The position numbers and the translations under genes were made by a program. Source: FEN-1297 sp964498065 (GTDB lineage: Bacteria; Bacteroidota; Ignavibacteria; Ignavibacteriales; Ignavibacteriaceae). Taken from it: a DNA stretch of 64,000 nt. Positions 1-10,500 of the stretch are shown here, in pieces (the stretch's first letter is position 1; every line of letters begins with the position of its first letter). Below the pieces are notes generated by a model. That model did not search any database, was not told the DNA's origin, and saw only the letters and a program-made list of their open reading frames with translations. Where the stretch lies: positions 62,001-126,000 of the forward strand of contig CAZCFZ010000001.1 in assembly GCA_964498065.1 (NCBI GenBank). The letters are read 5' to 3'.

Positions 1-146
1 TTGCTGAAAATCCAGAGGTGCCCGGCTTTTAACCGCCTATCTTCATTTTTCTTTAAAAATAATTTTGAATTCATTATTCTCAATGGTTTAATTTTATAAA
101 AACAATTATATCCTTAATTTTGATTATAAAAAAACGGGAAATTAAA

Positions 147-1997
147 ATGAAAAAATTTCTCTTCACTTTATATTTTCTTTTAATATTATCTGCAGCCGGA
201 CTAAGCCAGCAGTTTAAATATGCATGGATAACCGATACACATATCGGTTCGCCGGGTGCCGGGATAAATCTTGAAAGTGTTATAAATAATATAAATAATC
301 GAAAAGATATAACATTCGTTGTTATTACAGGAGATATATCGGAAAAAGGAACCGACAAAGAACTCGAAACTGCAAAATCTATATTCGATAGTTTAACAAT
401 ACCTTATTATATAATCCCCGGAAATCATGATACAAAATGGAGTGAAAGCGGATGCTTAAAATTTAAGGGACTTTGGAAGGATGATAAATTTGCCTTTAAT
501 TATCACGGCGTGGAAAATATAGGAATGAACACCGGAATTCCCTGGCAAGGCGGAGGCGGGCATTTTGCCGTAGAAGATTTACCATGGCTTGACAGTGTTT
601 TAGCTGCAACTCCCAAAAACGATCAAATAATTTTTTATGCTCATCATCCGCTTGACGGAGATGTTGATAATTGGTTTGATGTTATAAATAGGTTAAGAAA
701 TTATAATATTAAAGCGATCCTTGTTGGTTATGGCCATGAAGACAAACTGTTAAATTTCGGAGGAATACCGTCGGCAATGGGAAGATCGACTTTAAATGAT
801 AAAGACAGTTGGGGTTACACTTTAGTTGAGAATAAACCCGATTCACTTTCATTTTATGAAGTCACAACCGACAGCATTCCTAAATTTTGGGGTGGTATCA
901 AAACAGAAAGAAATAATATCCCTTATATCGATTCAATTCAATTTATTAATTATACGGATCAAAATCTTTCAGCAAAAGGTCCTGGTGTTAGTGTATTATG
1001 GAATAAAAATTTAAAAACAACATTGATTGCTTCACTGCTTGTTAATAGGAACAATGTTTTTGCGGCTACCGAAAACGGAAAGGTCTACAGTTATGACCTT
1101 AGCGGAAATTTGGAATGGGAATATTCTTCAGGTGAAACAATTTTCAGCAGACCGATAGTTTATGATAGTATACTTGTATTCGCTACAATAGAAGGAGATT
1201 TAATTTCACTAGATGTAAAAACAGGACAAGCATTACAAACAATCGGCTTAAACGAACCTCTAACTTCACAGTTAATAAAAATAAATGTAGGATATAACGG
1301 CAGGCAAACTACAGCAGTTGCGGTCGGCACTTCAAAAGGTAATGTTTATTGTTACGACATAGACACCTTTGAAGAAATATGGGAGAATCATTCGGCTCAC
1401 GGAATGATTCAGACAAAACCTTTATATATCAACAATAGGATTATTTACGGAAGCTGGGACAGTTATTTATATTGCATAGATTCGAGAAACGGTATTATAA
1501 ATTGGAAATGGACAAAAGATAGAAATTTTTATTATTCACCTGCTGCATGCTGGCCTGTAACTGACGGGCAAAATGTTTATGTAACTTCGCCGGATAAGTA
1601 TGTTTCCGCTGTAGATTTAATGTTAGGTCGAACTGTTTGGCGTAAAAATAATTTTAATGCTTGGGAGTCCATTGCCATCAGCAGCAACAAAGAAAATTTA
1701 TTTATAAAAAGTTATAAAGATAATTTTGATATTGTTTCGGCAAAAAAAGGAAATCTTGTAAAAGAAATTAAAATTGGCTACGGGCTTGATTTAACTCCAA
1801 TAACTCCGCTTGAATGGAAAGGAAATATTATTTTCGGTTCGAAAGGAGGGAACATTTACTTGATAAATAAGGACAACAAATTTATTCCGCTACTTTTTTT
1901 AGGAACCTCAAGGATACAAAATATTTATCATGTTAAAAAAGATATATTTGCAGCATCAAACATGGATGGTAAAATTGTTGTGTTCGAAATTAAATAA
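147..1997 (+). CDS. Exported metallophosphoesterase fused to a PQQ-like beta-propeller
   Basis: A 616-residue protein. The N-terminal stretch MKKFLFTLYFLLILSAAGLS is a signal peptide, so I start at the ATG at 147 rather than the in-frame TTG at 120. Calcineurin-type metallophosphoesterase motifs follow in order: TDTHIG near residue 30, GDIS near 65, GNHD near 95, AHHP near 170 and a GHE near 195; together these form a two-metal phosphoesterase site. From about residue 300 to the end, repeated blades of the form VYSYD-(x)n-W resemble PQQ/WD-like propeller repeats (for example GKVYSYDLSGNLEW). The substrate cannot be read from sequence; it is probably a periplasmic or surface phosphodiesterase. 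It stands alone on the plus strand, and the next genes face it from the minus strand. Confidence 0.85.
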   Translation: MKKFLFTLYFLLILSAAGLSQQFKYAWITDTHIGSPGAGINLESVINNINNRKDITFVVITGDISEKGTDKELETAKSIFDSLTIPYYIIPGNHDTKWSESGCLKFKGLWKDDKFAFNYHGVENIGMNTGIPWQGGGGHFAVEDLPWLDSVLAATPKNDQIIFYAHHPLDGDVDNWFDVINRLRNYNIKAILVGYGHEDKLLNFGGIPSAMGRSTLNDKDSWGYTLVENKPDSLSFYEVTTDSIPKFWGGIKTERNNIPYIDSIQFINYTDQNLSAKGPGVSVLWNKNLKTTLIASLLVNRNNVFAATENGKVYSYDLSGNLEWEYSSGETIFSRPIVYDSILVFATIEGDLISLDVKTGQALQTIGLNEPLTSQLIKINVGYNGRQTTAVAVGTSKGNVYCYDIDTFEEIWENHSAHGMIQTKPLYINNRIIYGSWDSYLYCIDSRNGIINWKWTKDRNFYYSPAACWPVTDGQNVYVTSPDKYVSAVDLMLGRTVWRKNNFNAWESIAISSNKENLFIKSYKDNFDIVSAKKGNLVKEIKIGYGLDLTPITPLEWKGNIIFGSKGGNIYLINKDNKFIPLLFLGTSRIQNIYHVKKDIFAASNMDGKIVVFEIK

Positions 1998-2122
1998 AAT
2001 TATCAATGATAATATGAATTAACACAAATGATAATTAATTATAATCCAATATTAAAGGAGAATAGCTGGAAGGTAAATATTCTATTTTGGAAATTAAACA
2101 AATAAAATACTAAAAAATCTTT

Positions 2123-2329
2123 TTATTTAACTCTCTGCAAATTCTGATGCTTCGCAAAAGCGTATTGTTTTTTCCATGTTTTTGAAGCAAGTTTTATTTG
2201 AGGCTGGGTCTTTTCATAATGAAATCCTTTTTCATCTTCCGAACCGGCCGGTGCATTTAATAACATATAAAGAATTCCTGCTAATGAAAATAAAGCAATC
2301 ACAACGTATATCACAAAAAAGTTTAACAT
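2123..2329 (-). CDS. Small single-span membrane protein, unknown function
   Basis: 68 residues. The first 24 residues form one hydrophobic helix (MLNFFVIYVVIALFSLAGIL); a lysine/glutamine-rich soluble tail follows. The ribosome-binding site is weak (GGTGCAG just before the ATG). I do not recognise a family. It could be a small inner-membrane accessory protein or a fortuitous ORF, but the clean helix-plus-charged-tail pattern favours a real gene. Confidence 0.5.
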   Translation of the reverse strand: MLNFFVIYVVIALFSLAGILYMLLNAPAGSEDEKGFHYEKTQPQIKLASKTWKKQYAFAKHQNLQRVK

Positions 2330-3350
2330 AACTGCACCATTTTTTTTTAATTCATTAAAATGCTTCGATATAATAAAAACAATTTATATGCCACATGATT
2401 TAGTCATATTATCGACTGATTAGAAAAAAAGTTTAGTCTTTGTTAAAAATTATTCTAGACTTAAAATTTCAACAAAGAGGTCTTAATTCATTAAAAAAAC
2501 AAAGAAAAATTAAGATTATTAAATAAATTTACTTCTCAATTTTAATAAAATAACCATCTGTACATGCAATATTACCTTTCAATTGCGCAAATTATTAAAC
2601 AGTATCAAGTAATATTTGGAATCAGAAGATGTAAAATTTACCACTTTAGATAATTGTTGCAGGAACAATTTACTTTTTGTCACAATTCCGAATCAATGAT
2701 TTTCATCAAGTAAAAAATGATTAAATTATAATTCTCCATTAATTTTTAAGTATCGACAAATGGAAAAAGTTCAATTCTGTTTTGAAAATAATTATCTATA
2801 TTCTTAGAAATTCTTGAATTATTAATGTTCATGTAATATTTAGAATAAAGAAAGATTTTAACTTTTAAAAATATAACCTGCTTAAAATAATTGGTCAATT
2901 ATCCGGGTTAATTACCCGCTACGAATGAATTTATAAGATAATCGATTAAAAATTTAATTTAAAAACAGATTTTATATTAGAAATAAAAAAGTCTTAATTT
3001 TCATTTTTACAGAAATAGAATCGAATAAAATAAAGAAAAGGTTGTTTTAAGAATAAAGGCAGGACAGTAACATAGAAATCGTTTCTTAAGATCTCATACA
3101 TAACACTGCCGGTAGAATATAACATTTCAATCTAAATTATTAGACTTAATTTATACTTGAAGATTAAACATTTAACCAAAAGAACTAATATTAAAAATTT
3201 ATTTAATATTTATTATTAATTTAATAAGGGATGGATTATATCTCAGTTACTCTTGTCACTCGTGTGTGTCACATCATGCAGCATTTATTTTCCCCAATAA
3301 AAAAACAGTACAATGTAAAAATCTTATTTTATATAAAGAAGAATTAGATT
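2330..3350. other. Gene-poor AT-rich stretch of about 1 kb
   Basis: I see no supported gene here. It is dominated by A/T runs with short, compositionally poor ORFs. The only structured element I noticed is the inverted repeat CGGGT-TAATT-ACCCG at 2904-2918, which could be an operator but has no obvious client gene. Confidence 0.6.
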
Positions 3351-3704
3351 CTATCTAAATAATAGACTTAAAAATATGGATATTGTTGCAGCTAATAATA
3401 ACCCAAAAACAATTACAACAGTATAATTCTTCTTATCCCAAAAATATCCGGCACTATTTACAATTGTATAAATCAACATCCCGGTGCTAAGTAAATATAA
3501 TAAATATCCTTTCCCCTTTTCCTGCAACAATAGAATTCCACTCATTATCAAGGTTATTGCAGTAATCATTTCTGCTATTGTGTGTGTTAATATGGTTTTA
3601 GGCGATGTATCCATTTCCGGCACATCCTCTTTTCTTAAAGAAATAAACCACTGGTAAATAATAACTAGACCAATTATTATATTAAAAAAAGCAGCTACAA
3701 TCAT
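3351..3704 (-). CDS. Small multi-span membrane protein, unknown function
   Basis: 117 residues with four predicted hydrophobic helices: about residues 2-20, 43-62, 66-84 and 95-115. A short charged loop (RKEDVPEMD) lies after the first helix and KGKG and DKKN turns separate the others. An AAGGCGAG ribosome-binding site sits seven bases before the ATG at 3704. The family is not recognised. It lies downstream of the permease-head remnant and could be transcribed from the same strand, but the 120-bp gap makes an operon uncertain. Confidence 0.65.
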   Translation of the reverse strand: MIVAAFFNIIIGLVIIYQWFISLRKEDVPEMDTSPKTILTHTIAEMITAITLIMSGILLLQEKGKGYLLYLLSTGMLIYTIVNSAGYFWDKKNYTVVIVFGLLLAATISIFLSLLFR

Positions 3705-3830
3705 TCTAAACTCGCCTTTAAATTTATTTGTTTAAAATATAAAAAAAAATCCATAATCCAACTGAAAATTTTAATATAAATAAATTTTAAAATGATTTAA
3801 ATTGAAGGATATGTTGGATAATGTTGAAAA

Positions 3831-3929
3831 TCAGGCAATCCAGACAGCAGAACTGGTAATGTTTATAAATGAAAATATTTTGTCCTTTTCTAAATTCCTA
3901 AAAGCAATTTTATAATAATTTTTTAACAT
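3831..3929 (-). pseudogene. N-terminal remnant of a MacB/FtsX-type permease gene
   Basis: Reading from an ATG at 3929, the first 24 codons match the start of the permease paralogues: MLKNYYKIAFRNL, then EKDKIFSFINI. Compare MLKNYFKIAFRNL and SFINIFGLAVG in the intact gene at 5128-7482. The similarity stops after INI, and the frame closes at a TGA at 3831-3833 after TSSAVWIA. No remaining transmembrane or periplasmic permease sequence is visible downstream. It lies on the same strand as, and just past, the last gene of the 3997-18697 run, where a further tandem copy would be expected. Confidence 0.75.
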
Positions 3930-3996
3930 AATTGCTCTATCCAATGTAAGATGATTTACAATCCAGGTATTTTACTTAATACTAAAAAATGATTGG

Positions 3997-5052
3997 TTAT
4001 TTATTAAATAATCCGGCTTTCAGGTTATATCCGGTTGTTCCGGGAATAGCATGTAAATAATCAAGCGGTAAAGGTTCGTCAACATTCTCAGCTATTAATC
4101 TTAATGTAATTTCACCTTCTTTAATTATATTATTTTCATTCATTGTAAATTCTTCTGGATGTACGCCTGAACTATCCGAAACTCCCTGGTAAAATTGATT
4201 ATTTAAAATGCAGCTGTTGTCTATAGAATATTTTGTTTTGTTAAAAGAATTTTTAATAAAAGCGTACCTGCAGTTTGTGATGATGTTATTTTTAAATACA
4301 AAATCATTATCTGGCCATGCAAGCCAAACAGCAGTTTGAAAAGCTCCATAGACAATATTGTTAGTAAAGCTGTTTCCCGTTTTACTCCCGTTTCCCGAGT
4401 CCTGCCAATATACAACAGCATTTTTTGCATTGTAAAAAACACAATGATCAATTTTAACTTCATCCCCGTGTGCAATAATCCCTACTTGAATATGAGAAGC
4501 ATCCTTGTCTCCGACAAACATACATTGTTCAACCAACAAGTCGGATTTTGCTTTATTAACCCTTGCTATGGGGAAATATCTTGTGTTCGGATAAAAATAA
4601 CCGTGAAATTTTAATCCTCTTATTGTAACATGACTTTCATCGATTAAGAAACTGGCAACTCCTTGCGGATTTCTTTTTGATGTATTTACAATTACCGGCA
4701 TTTTCTCTGGAGCCCATGAAGTATCACCCGGTAAAATATTAGCTTCGATAATGATACGTTTTCCTGCTTTCTCTTTTTCCGTAAATACGGAAATATATTT
4801 ATCCAAAACGTAAATGCCGGGATTTATCTTCATGGTAAAGATATCATTATCCTTGCTTTGAATAATTTCAGCAGCTTTATTGATAGAATAGAACGGAGAT
4901 TTTATTGTGCCGTTATTATTATCATTGCCTATATTGCAATCTACATAAACTGCCTGCGCAAAAGCAGTATATTGAAAAATAAATGATAATATTATTATAA
5001 GAAAGGTTTTTTTTACAATTGCTTTTTCAAAAGGAGATAAGTTGTTTCCCAT
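3997..5052 (-). CDS. Exported right-handed beta-helix protein
   Basis: 351 residues. The N-terminus is MGNNLSPFEKAIVKK followed by a hydrophobic segment ending in FAQ, a signal peptide with a long n-region; GGAGT precedes the ATG. Mature sequence begins VYVDCNIGNDNNNGT, the usual opening of DUF1565/pectate-lyase-like beta-helix proteins (GNDxNxGT followed by SPFYSINKA). Turns with repeated N/G and I/V spacing (VTIRGLKFHG, VKIDHCVFYN, NSFTNNIVYG, FKNNIITNC) fit parallel beta-helix coils. It may bind or cleave a polysaccharide; no catalytic residues can be assigned. It lies 75 bp downstream of a permease on the same strand and closes the operon-like run. Confidence 0.75.
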   Translation of the reverse strand: MGNNLSPFEKAIVKKTFLIIILSFIFQYTAFAQAVYVDCNIGNDNNNGTIKSPFYSINKAAEIIQSKDNDIFTMKINPGIYVLDKYISVFTEKEKAGKRIIIEANILPGDTSWAPEKMPVIVNTSKRNPQGVASFLIDESHVTIRGLKFHGYFYPNTRYFPIARVNKAKSDLLVEQCMFVGDKDASHIQVGIIAHGDEVKIDHCVFYNAKNAVVYWQDSGNGSKTGNSFTNNIVYGAFQTAVWLAWPDNDFVFKNNIITNCRYAFIKNSFNKTKYSIDNSCILNNQFYQGVSDSSGVHPEEFTMNENNIIKEGEITLRLIAENVDEPLPLDYLHAIPGTTGYNLKAGLFNK

Positions 5053-5127
5053 TTTTATACTCCATAAAATTTAATTTTTAAATTTAGTTAATAAGCCAAG
5101 TTCAATTTTTTATTCAAATTGACTGAA

Positions 5128-7482
5128 TTATTCGTATCGCAAACTCTCCACCGGGTTTGCCGTTGCCGCTTTTATTGCCTGGAGGCTTACGGTTGCAAAT
5201 GCAATTATAAATGAAAGTCCTCCTGCGGCAGTAAATATCCACCAGCTTAATTCCGTATGATAAGCAAAATCCTGAAGCCAATTACTCATAGCGTACCATG
5301 CAAGCGGCCAGGCCATAATATTTGCCAAAGCAATTAATTTTAAAAATTCCCCGGTTATCGTAAATACAATAGAATTAATTGAAGCACCGAGAATTTTTCG
5401 AATGCCGATTTCTTTTATCCGGCGATTAATACTGAGTGAGACTAATCCCAATAATCCCAGGCAGGCAATAAATATTGCAATTACTGAAAAACTATTAATA
5501 ATACTTTTAAACTGTTCGTCGGATTTGTAAAGCTTGTCGTATGTTTCATCAAGAAATTCATATTCAAAAGTTTTATCAGGCGAAAATTTATTCCACGTAC
5601 TTCCAATATACTGAATTGTTTTGGGGATATTCCGGTTGTTAATTTGAATATTTATTTCACCGTTCCAATTGGCGTATACCATTGCAGTAGGTTTAATTTT
5701 TTTATGCAGAGAAGTATAATTAAAATCCTTCATTACACCGATGATAGTTACTTTAGAATCAACAAAATCAATCACAGTTCCCAAAGGCTTCTTTAGTTCA
5801 AACTCTTTAACAAATGTTTCATTAACTACTGCTGTTTTATTAATGTCGCTCCGGATATCCCATGAAAATTGTCTTCCTTCGAGCATTTGAATTCCCAAAC
5901 TCGGAATAAAATCAGGATCTACCGTAGTTGCAGAATAATTTTTTTTCAGTCCGTGAAGAACGGTAGATGATCCAATAGGGAGGTCCCGTCCAAAAGTTAC
6001 ATTAGAACGGGAAACATAATTAATATCCGGATTTTCAAGCAGCATCTGTTTAAAAGCATCGTAATGCTGATTTACTTGACTGCTCTGATTAAAGTGAATT
6101 ATGTTCTTACAATTCAATCCAAGATTTATTGTTTTTAAATAATCCATTTGTTTGGAAATCATCAAAGTACATATTATCAATGAAATGGAAATTGCAAACT
6201 GGAAAATAATTAATATATGTCTTATTGAATTTCCCTTTTTACCTTTAGTAATTTCATTTTTAAGAATAGTTGCCGGTTTAAAAGCCGAAAGGATAATTGC
6301 AGGATAAATACCTGAAACAATTCCAATAAGAATAATGCTTGCAATGAAAATTAAAATTACGTGAGGTTGATACAGCACATTAAACTGTACCGGTTTATCT
6401 ACTATTTTGTAAAAAATGGGTTTAATTAATTCAACCATCATTAATGCAGCGGGTAAAGATAATAGGCTAATAAAAATCGATTCGCCTAAAAATTGTTTTA
6501 TCAGTGCCGGACGATTAGCTCCTATAACTTTTCTCATACCAATTTCTTTTGAACGGGAAGCAGATTTTGCAATTGTTAAATTTATAAAATTGATAATTGC
6601 TATGGCAAGAATGAAAAAACCGATTAGTTGAAGAAAAAGTATAAGCTGCTGTTTATTGTTATTTTGAAAGTAAACATCATCAAGAGAAATGAGATTTATC
6701 TGTGCATGTACTTTGTCTAATAATTTTTCCTGCTTTAACCATAATTTGTTAAACTTGTTTCCAAAAGCACTAATGTTATTATTCTGTATCGTTATATAAG
6801 TATCATACTGGTAGTTGTGCCAATCTTCATCGAGTTTATATCCGTATTTCCGACTAATAGAATATAAAGAAGATAGTGATCCTGCAGCATTGAATGAAAG
6901 TGTTGAATTATTTGGTAGATCTGCAATAATTGCCGTTACTGTCATGTCCATAGGAAGTCCATTGTCTCCGGTATAATGGATTGACTGCCCGACTGCATTT
7001 TCAGTTCCAAATAAGCTAAGAGCCGTACTCCGTGTTAATACTATTGAATACGGTTTCTTCAATGCCTCGGCAGGGTTACCATAAATTACCGGGAAACTAA
7101 ACATTTCTAAAAGAGCAGAATCGGCAAAGACAACATCTTTTATATTAGCTTTTTTTCTAACACCATTATAAAATGTCTCAATAATTGGTGATCTTCCTCC
7201 TCCCATTCCATAATCTATCCTAACTATTTTTTCAGCACCCGGAATATTATTTTTTATCATTGTCCCTAAAGGCGCCGGGGTATAAAATGCATTGCCGATT
7301 TCAACCTGATAAATATTCTTATGATTCAGGAAGCATTTATTATAACTCAATTCATTAAGACAGTAAGTTGTAATCAGAAGAAAAACTGCCATTCCCACAG
7401 CCAATCCGAAAATGTTAATAAATGAATTAGCCTTGTTCTTTGATAAATTCCTGAATGCAATTTTGAAATAATTTTTTAACAT
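5128..7482 (-). CDS. MacB/FtsX-type ABC transporter permease (fused two-half form), copy 1
   Basis: 784 residues. The layout, used as the reference for the other copies, is a first helix at about 21-42, a large extracytoplasmic MacB_PCD-like domain to about 280, three helices to about 405, a fifth helix near 430-450, a second extracytoplasmic domain to about 665 and three final helices. The cytoplasmic coupling motifs expected to dock an ATPase are KEIGMRKVIGAN (near 313) and KEIGIRKILGAS (near 694). It ends AATANPVESLRYE. The length fits a fused double permease, not single-unit FtsX (about 300) or LolE/MacB. There is no ATP-binding domain (no Walker A or signature motif), so it must use a separate ATPase. 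It lies downstream of the 1015-residue esterase. What it exports or transmits is unknown. Confidence 0.88.
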   Translation of the reverse strand: MLKNYFKIAFRNLSKNKANSFINIFGLAVGMAVFLLITTYCLNELSYNKCFLNHKNIYQVEIGNAFYTPAPLGTMIKNNIPGAEKIVRIDYGMGGGRSPIIETFYNGVRKKANIKDVVFADSALLEMFSFPVIYGNPAEALKKPYSIVLTRSTALSLFGTENAVGQSIHYTGDNGLPMDMTVTAIIADLPNNSTLSFNAAGSLSSLYSISRKYGYKLDEDWHNYQYDTYITIQNNNISAFGNKFNKLWLKQEKLLDKVHAQINLISLDDVYFQNNNKQQLILFLQLIGFFILAIAIINFINLTIAKSASRSKEIGMRKVIGANRPALIKQFLGESIFISLLSLPAALMMVELIKPIFYKIVDKPVQFNVLYQPHVILIFIASIILIGIVSGIYPAIILSAFKPATILKNEITKGKKGNSIRHILIIFQFAISISLIICTLMISKQMDYLKTINLGLNCKNIIHFNQSSQVNQHYDAFKQMLLENPDINYVSRSNVTFGRDLPIGSSTVLHGLKKNYSATTVDPDFIPSLGIQMLEGRQFSWDIRSDINKTAVVNETFVKEFELKKPLGTVIDFVDSKVTIIGVMKDFNYTSLHKKIKPTAMVYANWNGEINIQINNRNIPKTIQYIGSTWNKFSPDKTFEYEFLDETYDKLYKSDEQFKSIINSFSVIAIFIACLGLLGLVSLSINRRIKEIGIRKILGASINSIVFTITGEFLKLIALANIMAWPLAWYAMSNWLQDFAYHTELSWWIFTAAGGLSFIIAFATVSLQAIKAATANPVESLRYE

Positions 7483-7569
7483 AAAATCCTCTTATTTGTG
7501 CATAATGCAAAACGTTTTATATCCGTATCGAAGCGATTTAACCTAACGTTATCTGTTTTTAAACATCAT

Positions 7570-10500
7570 CTATTCTACTTTTTTTATTTCTATATCCTGC
7601 CCATTTTGATGAACAATCATTTTGTCAACAGTCCCGTTTGCGTTTTTGTTAAAAGTTATCTGTACATCTTCCGGTTCAATAAAATATTCGGTTTCCGACA
7701 AGGGGAAAAGTTGAATTATTGCTCCCTGGGGTGTTGTAGTATAAAGTTTCCCGTTATTCAAAGTTACGCTAATATTAACCCTTCCGGGAATTTCATACCT
7801 GCCAATAAATGTTTTATAAACCAGGGTATCTATTTCCGGTATATTTTCTATAGTAGTTGTAAAATCAGGCAATACTTTGCGGATTGGACTTACTCTTCTT
7901 AACTCTTTATCACCGACATCGAGTGATTTATCATTAATCTGCCAATTGTAATCGAAGGAACCCGAAGCTATATAAAGTTTATCGATTGATCTTCCAAGAC
8001 GATTGTTAGGAATGCACCCGTCCCGGATAATAAAGTCATAATTCGAGCCGGAATTGTTATATAAAAACATTCCCGAACTTGATGTTGCTCCGATAACTGA
8101 AATATATCTTTCATGATTATACGGGTTTGGATATATCATTTGAACAAAAGCATCCTTTGCCGAAAATTTTCTCCCCTCGATTTCTATTTCGTCGGACGAA
8201 ATTTTTAACGGGATTTTTTCACCCATTTTTTTTGTAATTAAATTATCACCGGAACCACCGTAAAGCATCAAAGAATATTTTTCCATATCATTTTGAGTTA
8301 ATTCCGTATCCTTAAAAACACGCGGCTCATATTTCTGCCAGTCCTTCCAGTAATTTACAAACTGTTGTGCTTTAAGGTTTATCATTTTTGTCATCAGCGA
8401 ATCTTTTGAAATTGTTCCGATAACAACGGCAAAAGGAGTGGTGGTTAAATCGGAAATCATCCCGGCTAATTGAGGAGTTTTATGTAAAGACGCCGGCCTA
8501 TAGCTTATATCCCGTAAAGTTATTTTTCCATTAATAACTTTTGCATCTCTAATATCATTTACATTCCAAATTATTTTCACCGGCTTTTTAGGATCAATTA
8601 ACTTTGAAGAAGGCGTGAGTTCATTTTCCAAAACATTTTCAGTAGATAATTTAATCGTATTATTAATTAGTACTTCGGCTTCGGCCGCGATAAATGAATT
8701 CGGATTATCCGATTGAGTTACTTTTACCCAATGCGCCGAAGCGTATTTCAAATCAGCCGATCTTACCCTAACTGTTGCCGGATTTGAATTCCTTTTATGT
8801 TCAAGGAACCAGGGTATTAATTGATCGTAATATTCAATGCCTTCATGACCGAAACCGGGATATTCATGATACCTAATATCGTATCCCCACCTCTGAAGTG
8901 TTTTGACCAGGTATCTTGAGTTGTTAACATCGACCGATTTATCGATATCGCCGTGCGTAACAAAAACCGGGGTCGTTAATAATGCGTCAGCATGAGTAAG
9001 AGAACTGCCGGATTCAATATTAAAAAGAGCACGACCCGAAAGTTTTGCAATTCCGTCTTCGTTCATTACCACATGATAATCCCATCCCCCGTAGACCGGG
9101 GCAATCGCAGCGAACAATTCGGGATGCCTTGTACCTACATTCCATGTTCCGCCGCCGCCCATCGATTCCCCTTTAAGATAAACTCTGTCTTCATCAACAT
9201 TAAATTTCTGTTTGGCAAGTTCTATGCATTTGAGAATATCCTGATCCCCGATTCCCAAATAACTTGTGTTGCCTCTGCCGTGAGGTTCAATATAAATAAT
9301 GGGATACTTGTCGACTACACTGTTATGTCTTTGATCGATAGACCACCACTTAACATACACCGGATTCTCACCGTTGTACCCGTGAAGCATTACCACAAGC
9401 GGCCATTTCTTTTCCGGATTATAATTTAACGGGAGATATGCACGGCAAAATTGAGGCGTGTTATCAACCGGGTCAATATAAGTCAGCCGGACAAATCCTT
9501 CGGCACGAACACTTCCTTTTCTGCCGGATTTATCAAGCAATAATTCTTCGTATTCCATGAGCGGGGAATAAAGATTCTGTATAATCGAGCTGTCAACTTT
9601 GTCCGGATCGAATTTAAGTCTTTCGGTCAGCATTTCGCCGAGCATCTTGTGATGAAAATCTTCCGGTGTTTTGGGATTTTTAGGAACGCTGGATAAAAGT
9701 TCTTTTGCTTCCTTTACGGCATCTCCTTTATACCAATAAAGGTAAGCAGTCATTATTTTACCGTGAGTATCGTGGCTTTTAAAATATACATCGTAAACTC
9801 CTTCAGGCCATTTTTTTGTATCGAAAGAAATTTGCTCTCCGCGTTTAGCATTTTTTTCGGCAATAACTTTACCTCCGGCGGCAACGGCTTTCACATTAAC
9901 ATCAAATTTTTGAATTTCAGGGTTGAGAGTTTTATCGGTTTTTATAACCAGCTTATCTTTCCCGCCGGTTTTTACTATGCCCGGTGATAAATTGAAATCA
10001 TTTATAAGTGAAAACCTGCCCGGTTCAATAATCCGGAATTTAAATCCCCATGTCCATCCGTCGTGAACGGATTTAATCAGAATTGAATTTTTCCCTTTTA
10101 CCATGTCGACTTCAATTTGATTGTTTTCCAGTTCGGATTGGTATTCTTTTCTGCTTTCATAAACAAGTTTTCCGTTAATCCATAATTTGTCGCTGTTGTT
10201 TTGAACAAAGGACAGGATTACTTTGCCTTCGTTCTCTCTATTTACTTCGGTAAATGCATAAATAACTTCTCTGTTAAACTCGCCGTTCTGAAGCACATCA
10301 AAAAAATTAATGTAGTTGTATGGCGAGTGATAATTTTTCCACTTAAGAATTGTCCCGTCGAAAAGTTTTTCCGTCATTCCGGCTTCAGGTTGAATTCCCG
10401 TTTCACCGCCGTTATCTTTCAGAAAATCCGTGTCGTATCCTTTGTCGTTTTGATTTGGAAATCCCCCGATCATAAGCCAGTCTTGAATATATCCCCCGGT

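Noticed and set aside
2904..2918. CGGGT-TAATT-ACCCG palindrome as an operator
   Set aside because: No gene start lies within several hundred bases, and a single copy is not enough to claim a regulator site.
3231..3347. 38-codon plus-strand ORF starting ATGGATTATATC
   Set aside because: The only purine-rich stretch abuts the ATG with no spacing, and the product shows no coherent pattern.
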